From contig NZ_FXTP01000002.1 in the NCBI RefSeq assembly GCF_900182705.1, positions 186,001-250,000 of the forward strand: 64,000 nt of DNA. The letters run 5' to 3'. A program made the position numbers and the translations under genes. This DNA comes from Gracilimonas mengyeensis. Its GTDB lineage: Bacteria; Bacteroidota; Rhodothermia; Balneolales; Balneolaceae. Positions 55,434 through 61,891 of the stretch are shown here, piece after piece (position 1 is the stretch's first letter; the number at the start of each line of letters is the position of its first letter). The notes beneath the pieces are model-generated. The model ran no database searches. It was given only the letters and a program-made list of their open reading frames with translations, and had not been told where the DNA came from.

Positions 55434-56624
55434 TTAATCAGCGCCATCTGTGATCTTATCCAGTGACACAACCAGCACTTCTACCACTCTGTCAATCTGC
55501 TCTTTAGAGATGACCAATGGCGGCAAGAATCGCACCACGTTGCCATGGGCCGCATTAGCCAGAATCTTGTGCTCAAACATGATATCCACTACCGGTCGGG
55601 CGGGTTGATTGAGCTCCACTCCCAGCATCAGCCCAAGTCCGCGTATGTCGGTGACCATAGGATGATCTTCCAGCTTTTTATGCAATAATTCCATCATGTA
55701 AGCGCCTTTTTCCGCGGCTTGCTCGGTGATGTTTTCTTCTTCAATGGCGTCCAGAGCTGCACAGGCCACATGGGTAGCAAAGGGGTTTCCTCCAAAGGTC
55801 GTGCCGTGATCGCCGAATCCAAGGGCAGAGGCCACTTCTTCTTTAGCCATCACTGCGCCAATGGGAATGCCGCCTGCAAGAGCTTTTGCGGAAGCTACCA
55901 CGTCGGGCATTACATCAAAATGCTGATAGGCGTAGAATTTACCGGAGCGTCCCACTCCACATTGTACTTCATCCAAAATCAACAGGATGTTCAGATCATC
56001 ACACAAAGCCCGTGTTTTTTTCATGAATTCGGCATCTACCACATTTACACCACCGGAGCCCTGAATGGGTTCAAAGGCGATAGCGATGGTATCTTTGTTG
56101 GCCTTTGTTTTCAGCGCTTCAAAATCGTTAAAAGGGGAATGCTCAAAACCGGGAGGGATTGGATCAAAACCTTCACGATAGCTTTCCATGCCCATGGCAA
56201 TAGTGGTTACCGAGCGGCCGTGAAAACCTTCGCTAAGGGTAATTACATTGCCGGATTTGCCTTGTTTCTGGCCCCATTTGCGTGCCAGCTTCACGCAGGC
56301 TTCCATAGCCTCCACACCGCTGTTGCAAAAGAATACCCGATCCAGCCCGGATACTTTCGCCAGTTTCTCCGCCAGCCGGCTTTGGGGCTCGGTGTAAAAG
56401 AAATTGGAAGCATGCAGCATTTTTTCCGACTGTTCTTTGATGGCGGCTACCACTTTGGGATGACAGTGCCCAAGGTTATTAACGGCCAATCCGCCAAAAG
56501 CATCCAGGTACTCGTTGCCGTCGGTATCCCAAACCACGGCACCTTTGCCATGGGAAAGGGTGACGGGAATGCGATTATACACCTGGAAGTGATAGTTCTT
56601 TTCAAGCTGCTGTGCGTCGCTCAT
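55434..56624 (-). CDS. argD: Acetylornithine/succinyl-diaminopimelate-type class III aminotransferase
   Basis: 396 residues, PLP class III. GLAVNNLGHCHPKVV, FFCNSGVEAMEACVKLARKWG, the Asp in LLILDEVQCGVGRSGKFYAYQ and the PLP Lys in VVASAKALAGGIPIGAVMA, followed by HGTTFGGNPFATHVACAALD, identify the ArgD group. ArgD enzymes often also act as DapC, and no dapC is seen in the nearby dap cluster, so a dual role is possible. No other arg gene is adjacent. Confidence 0.86.
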   Translation of the reverse strand: MSDAQQLEKNYHFQVYNRIPVTLSHGKGAVVWDTDGNEYLDAFGGLAVNNLGHCHPKVVAAIKEQSEKMLHASNFFYTEPQSRLAEKLAKVSGLDRVFFCNSGVEAMEACVKLARKWGQKQGKSGNVITLSEGFHGRSVTTIAMGMESYREGFDPIPPGFEHSPFNDFEALKTKANKDTIAIAFEPIQGSGGVNVVDAEFMKKTRALCDDLNILLILDEVQCGVGRSGKFYAYQHFDVMPDVVASAKALAGGIPIGAVMAKEEVASALGFGDHGTTFGGNPFATHVACAALDAIEEENITEQAAEKGAYMMELLHKKLEDHPMVTDIRGLGLMLGVELNQPARPVVDIMFEHKILANAAHGNVVRFLPPLVISKEQIDRVVEVLVVSLDKITDGAD

Positions 56625-57073
56625 AGGTTTTTTCGGGTTGATTTAATCCGTTTAAAAGAGAGCAACAAAGTTAGAAAATGTACGGTTCAATTTTTGGATT
56701 CAAGGTTAAAAATTAAAAATGGAAGATTGGGGAGGGGAATTTTGAATTATGAATGTTGAATTTTGAATGAGGATTCGTTCCGTAGGAACGTCTGCTGGGT
56801 AGCAAACAGACCGGTACATATAGACAAAATTTTCGCCCGGATGTTTGGCAGGAATACATAGTTCTTCGAAAATTGGGTAGGACATCCTCAAAAGGTTATG
56901 AATTCATAATCTGCGAGCGTCCGCCCAACCCGTGTCATCCGCGTTCCATTCCTTTGTAACAAAAGCTCATGAACACATCACCCCAAAAGAAAAGAAACGA
57001 GGATAGCGGGTTGGGCTTTAAGATGGAATCACGGTATATTTGCGGGCGAACCTGAATCGCTAAAAAATTATCC
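56625..57073. other. Intergenic region with word repeat and degenerate hairpin element
   Basis: 449 bases without a gene. At 56701-56767 a diverged copy of the 72-bp repeat. At 56768-56782 a CGTTCC-GTA-GGAACG hairpin followed by TCTGCTGGGTAGCAAACAGA, phrases like those of transposase-associated palindromes in related genomes. At 56905-56960 the CCGTGTCATCCGCGTTCC phrase. The remaining stretch before pyrC (57000-57073) shows nothing. Confidence 0.45.
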
Positions 57074-58354
57074 ATGCTGCTCCAAAACCTGAAGCCTGTA
57101 AGTCAGTCCCACAAAGGGGATGAAACCGTCGATATCCGCATTGAAGAAGGAATGATCAAAGAAATTGGAGCGGGTTTGGAAGCCACTGAAGGCGAAGAAA
57201 GCCATGATTTTGGCGGCGCCTACGTCTCTCCCGGCTGGATGGATATGCATGTGCATCTGCGCGAGCCCGGATTTGAACATAAGGAAACTATCGAGACCGG
57301 TTGCGATGCGGCAGCTTTTGGAGGTTTTACCGCTGTGGCCTGCATGCCTAACACTAAGCCGGCTACGCATACCCGGGATGTGGTGGAATTCATTATCAAA
57401 AAAGCAGAGAAACTACCGGTGGATGTACATCCCATTGCTTGCGTGACCAAAGAGCGGAAAGGGAAATCCATTGCGGAAATGGCGGATTTGAAAGAAGGCG
57501 GTGCGGTAGCTTTTAGCGATGATGGTGATCCCGTTTATAATTCACAGGTGATGCGCGTGGCACTGGAATATTCCTCCATGCTGAATATGCCGATTATCAA
57601 CCATGAAGAAGACCTGGACCTATCACGTCCGGGACACATGAACGAGGGCAAGGTTTCAACCCGATTGGGACTGGATGGCACACCGGGCATCGCTGAGGAA
57701 GTGATGATTGCGCGGGATATCATGCTGGCGGAATACACGGGTGGACATATCCACGTGGCGCATATCAGTACGAAAAATGCGGTAGACTTGGTGCGTCAGG
57801 CCAAGAAAAAGGGCATCAATGTGACGACCGAAGTTTGTGCTCATCACTTTGACCTGACGGACGAGGAAATTGAGAAGCAGCATTTTAATACCAACTTTAA
57901 GATGCACCCGCCGCTTCGCACCCAGGAAGATGTGGACGCCATGGTAGAAGGACTGGTGGATGGCACCATTGACGCCATTTGCACCGATCACGCCCCGCAT
58001 GCCATCGAAGAAAAAGAAGTGGAGTTTATGTATGCACCCAATGGTATCATCGGGATGGAAACGGCGTGGAGCATCACCAACCAGCGCCTGCTGCAAACCG
58101 AGAAGCTGAACCTGCAGCAGCTGATGGACAAGCTGGTGTACAATCCTCGTAAAATCCTGAATCTGGAAGCGCCTGAGTTAAAAGAAGGCGCCAAGGCTAA
58201 TCTCACTTTTTTCAATACCGATGAAGAATGGACCTTCACTCCAAAGAATGTGCGATCCAAATCAAAAAACTCTCCTTACCTGGATACCAAACTAAAGGGC
58301 CGGGCCGTTGGGATCTTCAACAAAGGACAGCTGGTGCTGAATGAACTCCGATGA
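57074..58354 (+). CDS. pyrC: Dihydroorotase (class I)
   Basis: 426 residues of the amidohydrolase superfamily. HVHLREPGFEHKETIETG holds the first metal ligands, with ACMPNTKP after it; further ligands are in NHEEDLDLS, GHIHVAHIST and the Asp in ICTDHAPHAIEEK. The TxxxAPHAxxEK signature separates dihydroorotase from allantoinase. It closes carbamoyl aspartate to dihydroorotate in pyrimidine synthesis. Monocistronic; a word-like repeat follows the stop directly. Confidence 0.93.
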   Translation: MLLQNLKPVSQSHKGDETVDIRIEEGMIKEIGAGLEATEGEESHDFGGAYVSPGWMDMHVHLREPGFEHKETIETGCDAAAFGGFTAVACMPNTKPATHTRDVVEFIIKKAEKLPVDVHPIACVTKERKGKSIAEMADLKEGGAVAFSDDGDPVYNSQVMRVALEYSSMLNMPIINHEEDLDLSRPGHMNEGKVSTRLGLDGTPGIAEEVMIARDIMLAEYTGGHIHVAHISTKNAVDLVRQAKKKGINVTTEVCAHHFDLTDEEIEKQHFNTNFKMHPPLRTQEDVDAMVEGLVDGTIDAICTDHAPHAIEEKEVEFMYAPNGIIGMETAWSITNQRLLQTEKLNLQQLMDKLVYNPRKILNLEAPELKEGAKANLTFFNTDEEWTFTPKNVRSKSKNSPYLDTKLKGRAVGIFNKGQLVLNELR

Positions 58355-58400
58355 ATATCGAATATTGAACACTGAACATTGAATTCAGAAGTGTTTGTAG
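58355..58400 (+). repeat. Word-like 3'-flank repeat, pyrC copy
   Basis: GAATATCGAATATTGAACAC then TGAACATTGAATTCAGAAGTG starts on the last base of the pyrC stop. It differs from the hemN copy at 8550 by only a few bases. Confidence 0.7.
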
Positions 58401-58439
58401 TTTGAATTGTAAGGGTGGAACTTTCAATTTAACCAAGAA

Positions 58440-58590
58440 TTTTCCTCTCTTGGGAGGGGATTAAGGGGAGGGTTGATGTGGTAAAAGGCCTTTTGCCTTT
58501 TATAGACTACTCACTTCTTCAAAGAAAATCCCTCTTCGAAGAGGGTCCGGAAATGATCAAAGATCATTTACAGGGGGATGTGGGATGTTT
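58440..58590. repeat. CCTCTTGGGAGGGGATTAAGG / CCCTCTTCGAAGAGGG phrase block
   Basis: Contains TCTCTTGGGAGGGGATTAAG, AAAGGC-CTTTT-GCCTTT, the palindrome CCCTCTTCGAAGAGGG near 58529 and ATGATC-AAA-GATCAT. These small hairpins in a row precede the secreted nuclease gene; same phrase family as 40525 and 52943. Confidence 0.5.
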
Positions 58591-58623
58591 GATTTAGGCC
58601 ATCAATTTTAAAAAATATCATCT

Positions 58624-60132
58624 ATGAAAAAACTGTTACTTGTTATTCTTGGACTGTTTGTAGTCGTTCCCATTTCGGCACAATCCCAATCTGAGGAATC
58701 CTACACCTTAGTCAGCTACAACATCGAGAACCTCTTTGATGCGGATGGCATAGCGGTTTACGATGATTACCGTCCAGAGGATGAGGACGGCGATCCCCTG
58801 TACACTCCTGCAGATGTGCTTACCAAAATTGAGCATGCAATTCGGGTGTTAAAGCAGTATAACGAGGGTAAAGGGCCGGATATAGCAGCTATAGTTGAGC
58901 TGGAAAGTGATTTTACGCCGGGAGAGGAGCTTTCGCCTCAGGCATTCCTTAAAAAATACGAGGGGACTTCTTTGGAAAATATGCTAGGTGAGGGCTTTAA
59001 TGAGGAGATCGCCGATTTACCATCACATCTGTTGCTATTGAAAGGGATGATTGATTCGGATATGTGGGACTACCAGGTAGCTGTGGGCAAAAGCAAAATG
59101 AATGATCGGGGTGAACCGGAGAATGTGCAAAAGACGGTGATCTACAGCCGTTTTCCAATTCAAACCGAAAAAACCAAAGCACATCATTTGTATCGCGCTC
59201 GTCCTATTCTGGAAACCTGGATTGAAGTGAATGGAGAAGAGCTCGTAGTATTTAATAACCATTGGAAATCCGGTGCCAGCTCCTGGGAGATGGAACAAAT
59301 CCGCTTGCAGAATGCAGAGGTATTACGGGCTCGGTTGGATGAGCTTTTGGCCGAAAATCCGGATCAGGATATTGTGTTGGCTGGTGATTTTAACAGTGAT
59401 TACAACCAAAGTTATCGCTACGATTTTGAGAAAACGGCGGTCAATGATGTCTTGCGGTCTGTAGGAGATGAGGCGATGGTTGCGGAAGGTGGCGCGACGG
59501 CTGTCTACAACCTGTGGTATGAGTGGTCGATTGATCAGCGTGGTTCGGATGCTTACCGTGGGAAATGGGGCACCCTGATGCAATTGATGATTTCTTCGGG
59601 TATGTATGATGAAGAAAGTTTGCAGTACGTCGATAATTCCTTTTCTGTCGGTGATTTTGGCTTCAACACCCACAGCTCCTCTGGTGAGCCCAAACGCTGG
59701 AGTTCCACTTTTGACGGCAGCGGTTATTCGGATCACCTGCCGGTAAGCATGAAATTTCGTATAGCTGAAGGAAAGGCTGAGTACTCTAATTTCTCTCAAA
59801 ATGACGATGAACAGTGGCAGCCAATAGAGTTACAGTATTCTATCCCGGAAAGCTATTTCAGTGAAGAAGAATTCACCGCCAAAGATCCACGCACCAAGCC
59901 TGAATTTTTCAACGAATACGTGTATGCTACTGCAACAGTAACCGAGGATTATGATTTTGTAGTAGATGGTATCACCTATGATGTATACGCCCCATCATTC
60001 CGTTTAGAAAATGAGTTTGGAGAAGTAGCGGGAACCGGCCAAGAGATTCAGTTTTATGGCCGATTTTCACAATATCGCGGCACCTGGCAGTTTGTAGTAG
60101 AAAGCCCGGAATTTATTATCAGTGAGCAGTAA
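58624..60132 (+). CDS. Secreted endonuclease/exonuclease/phosphatase-family protein
   Basis: 502 residues with signal peptide KKLLLVILGLFVVVPISA. EEP motifs in order: LVSYNIENLFDADG with the Asn/Asp, IAAIVELESDF with the metal Glu, VVFNNHWKSGAS with a His, LAGDFNSDYNQ with catalytic Asp-Asn, and SGYSDHLPVSMKF with the final Asp-His. An extra C-terminal domain (about 380-500, strand-rich, DFVVDGITYDVYAPSFRLENEFG) resembles an OB-like module. It probably hydrolyses nucleic acids or phosphoesters outside the cytoplasm, as a phosphate scavenger. Confidence 0.87.
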   Translation: MKKLLLVILGLFVVVPISAQSQSEESYTLVSYNIENLFDADGIAVYDDYRPEDEDGDPLYTPADVLTKIEHAIRVLKQYNEGKGPDIAAIVELESDFTPGEELSPQAFLKKYEGTSLENMLGEGFNEEIADLPSHLLLLKGMIDSDMWDYQVAVGKSKMNDRGEPENVQKTVIYSRFPIQTEKTKAHHLYRARPILETWIEVNGEELVVFNNHWKSGASSWEMEQIRLQNAEVLRARLDELLAENPDQDIVLAGDFNSDYNQSYRYDFEKTAVNDVLRSVGDEAMVAEGGATAVYNLWYEWSIDQRGSDAYRGKWGTLMQLMISSGMYDEESLQYVDNSFSVGDFGFNTHSSSGEPKRWSSTFDGSGYSDHLPVSMKFRIAEGKAEYSNFSQNDDEQWQPIELQYSIPESYFSEEEFTAKDPRTKPEFFNEYVYATATVTEDYDFVVDGITYDVYAPSFRLENEFGEVAGTGQEIQFYGRFSQYRGTWQFVVESPEFIISEQ

Positions 60133-60201
60133 ACAGTTACCAGTGATCAGAGAACTCAGAACTCAGAACTCAGAATTTAAAATTCAACATTCAAAATTCC
60201 C

Positions 60202-60933
60202 ATGCTTCTTTCCCTCGAAACCTCCACCGATATCTGCTCCATTGCTTTTCAGGATAAAAGCGGGGAGATCTATGAGAAGCGGATGCAGCGAAAAGGCTCG
60301 CACTCGGAATATGTTTTTCTGTTTATCCGGGAGCTGATGGAGGAACATGATTTTAAGGTCGGGGATTTGGAAGCCGTATTAGTGAGTAACGGGCCCGGTT
60401 CTTACACCGGCCTCCGTATTGCAGCCAGTGCAGTGAAGGGACTACTATTTGGGACGGAAGTGAAAGTGTATGCCGGTAATACGCTGGCCGGGTTTGCATA
60501 TGATGTGGCAAAAAGCGGAAGTCACAAGCGGACGCTTGTGACAGGAGAGATCGAACTCGCAACCCGCAACCCGGAACCCGAAACTCAAAAAACTATCCAT
60601 GCCGTCATCAATGCGCGGCGAAAGCACCTGTATCACCAGCAGTTTTTATTTGATGGCGAACTGAAGGCTCAAACCAAATCGGATATTATCGAGTTGAGCG
60701 AAGTGGAGCAACAATTGGAATCCGGTCATTTTTTGGTGGGAACCGGGATCAATCGACTCACCGAAGAGTCCCGGGAAAAAGTACAAGAGTTTGGAATGGA
60801 TCATATCTCCGCCAAACCATTCATAGAACTCTTCAATACGGAAGGTGGAAAAGAGTTTTTCAGGAAAACCACGGCCGAAGAGTTGGAATCGAATTACATC
60901 AGCAGCTCTCAGGTGAATAATTCGAAGGTGTAG
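60202..60933 (+). CDS. tsaB: tRNA threonylcarbamoyladenosine biosynthesis protein TsaB
   Basis: 243 residues. MLLSLETSTDICSIAF, HSEYVFLFIRELM and VSNGPGSYTGLRIAASAVKGL match TsaB, the partner of TsaD in making t6A37 on tRNAs. Residues about 105-131 (SGSHKRTLVTGE, then IELATRNPEPETQKT) interrupt the region just before IHAVINARRKHLY, where most TsaB proteins have a short loop. The inserted DNA contains a nine-pair palindrome (60521-60542). The frame is kept, so the protein is probably functional. Upstream spacer consists of AACTCAG and AAATTC modules. Confidence 0.9.
   Translation: MLLSLETSTDICSIAFQDKSGEIYEKRMQRKGSHSEYVFLFIRELMEEHDFKVGDLEAVLVSNGPGSYTGLRIAASAVKGLLFGTEVKVYAGNTLAGFAYDVAKSGSHKRTLVTGEIELATRNPEPETQKTIHAVINARRKHLYHQQFLFDGELKAQTKSDIIELSEVEQQLESGHFLVGTGINRLTEESREKVQEFGMDHISAKPFIELFNTEGGKEFFRKTTAEELESNYISSSQVNNSKV
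60521..60542. repeat. Palindrome embedded in tsaB (GTCACAAGC stem, GGAC loop)
   Basis: GTCACAAGC and GCTTGTGAC form a perfect nine-pair stem around GGAC, inside the tsaB reading frame. Its AAGCGGACGCTTG core is repeated intergenically at 5592-5604. Confidence 0.75.
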
Positions 60934-60980
60934 CAGGGGATAAGTTGATAAGGGAATAGAATGGAGGTTGGGTGTTCCTA

Positions 60981-61082
60981 ACGCCGAATGGCGTATAAAT
61001 CATCATGTAAATGATGAAAATAGCTCCAGGTAACACCTGGAGAAACGATATGTCCCGATTAAACGAAACCCCGAACGGGGTT
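60981..61082. repeat. Left four-hairpin array of the transposase unit
   Basis: Four hairpins in 102 bases: ACGCC-GAAT-GGCGT (60981-60994), CATCAT-GTAA-ATGATG (61001-61016), CTCCAGGT-AAC-ACCTGGAG (61024-61042) and AACCCCG-AA-CGGGGTT (61067-61082). Linkers include AAAATAG between hairpins 2 and 3. The last hairpin ends 15 bases from the transposase stop codon. Confidence 0.85.
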
Positions 61083-61097
61083 CAACCAAAAGCCCCT

Positions 61098-61559
61098 TCA
61101 GTTATATTCCTTTTCAAATAAATATTCCTCTTTAAAATCAATCCCATAGGTCTTCAACAAATTCATGTACTCTTCTTTAAAAGCGATCTCCCGGTGGTGC
61201 TCTTTCTGATTGGCAATATATTTTGCCAATCTTTTTTTATCTGCAAGATTTTGAGTAAAAGCCGCATATCCAATCTGCCAACCCTTAAATTCCGGAAACC
61301 AATTATGTTCTTTGATGACCGACGAGCTACTTGTCTTTATATCTTTTATGTAATCAGCCAGGGCTATACTGGGATGTAGGCTGCTTAGAATATGGAGATG
61401 GTCTTCTACACCTCCAATTTTGTAAAGCGTACATTGCTTCTTTTTGATGAGTCCCCAGATGTATTGATAGAGCTTGCGTTGATTTTCTTCAGTGATGGCA
61501 GGGATTCTGTATTTCGTGCCGAATACAATGTGATAAATGATTTGCGTGTATGACCCCAT
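61098..61559 (-). CDS. REP-associated tyrosine transposase (IS200-like, Y1 HUH)
   Basis: 153 residues with the IS200-type Y1 transposase fold. YTQIIYHIVFGTKYR starts the family; the HUH motif is His54-Leu-His56 in GGVEDHLHIL; the nucleophile is probably Tyr114 in AKYIANQKEHH. There is no TnpB or accessory gene. The gene sits centrally between two inverted four-hairpin arrays (60981-61082 and 61574-61676), 14-15 bases from each, as in RAYT/REP units. Such enzymes cut single-stranded hairpin DNA at palindrome borders. All catalytic residues are present, so it is probably active. Confidence 0.88.
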   Translation of the reverse strand: MGSYTQIIYHIVFGTKYRIPAITEENQRKLYQYIWGLIKKKQCTLYKIGGVEDHLHILSSLHPSIALADYIKDIKTSSSSVIKEHNWFPEFKGWQIGYAAFTQNLADKKRLAKYIANQKEHHREIAFKEEYMNLLKTYGIDFKEEYLFEKEYN

Positions 61560-61891
61560 GATTTCGAATATTTAACCCCGTTCGGGGTTTGACTATTTCC
61601 CCTTATTTTTACCCTGAGCTTAGGCTCAGGGCTATTTCATTCTGTTACCAGAATGGTTAGACACCTTTCGGTGTCTACATCTTTAAAATATATTCCGTTT
61701 ACGGTTAATGTAACTGCCATATTAAAATATAAAAAGAGACAGTTTTCTTATGCACGCATTTTAGGGTTTAGTGAGAACATGAAGGAATATCAATCAACCC
61801 AAAATCCCCTTTAGTTTTTCCGTATTTTCATTCCTAAGTTCCACGTCTACTTTTTAGCAATCTATCAGCCAAAAACAGGTATATCGAGCGC
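61560..61891. other. Spacer between the transposase and mutS
   Basis: 332 bases. The first 117 hold the right hairpin array (listed separately). The rest is AT-rich and must contain the mutS promoter; a clear one is not seen. No Shine-Dalgarno sequence precedes the mutS ATG. Confidence 0.5.
61574..61676. repeat. Right four-hairpin array of the transposase unit (inverted)
   Basis: Hairpins AACCCCG-TT-CGGGGTT (61574-61589), CCCTGAGC-TTAG-GCTCAGGG (61612-61631), CATTCTG-TTAC-CAGAATG (61638-61655) and AGACACC-TTTC-GGTGTCT (61659-61676). Read in reverse complement, the order, loops (GAAA, GTAA, CTAA) and the AAATAGC linker parallel the left array, while three of four stems have other sequences. 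Confidence 0.85.

Noticed and set aside
55719-56759. 346-codon open frame opposite argD
   Set aside because: It is antisense to a conserved enzyme; the translated product has no recognisable domain, while the other strand shows all class III aminotransferase motifs.
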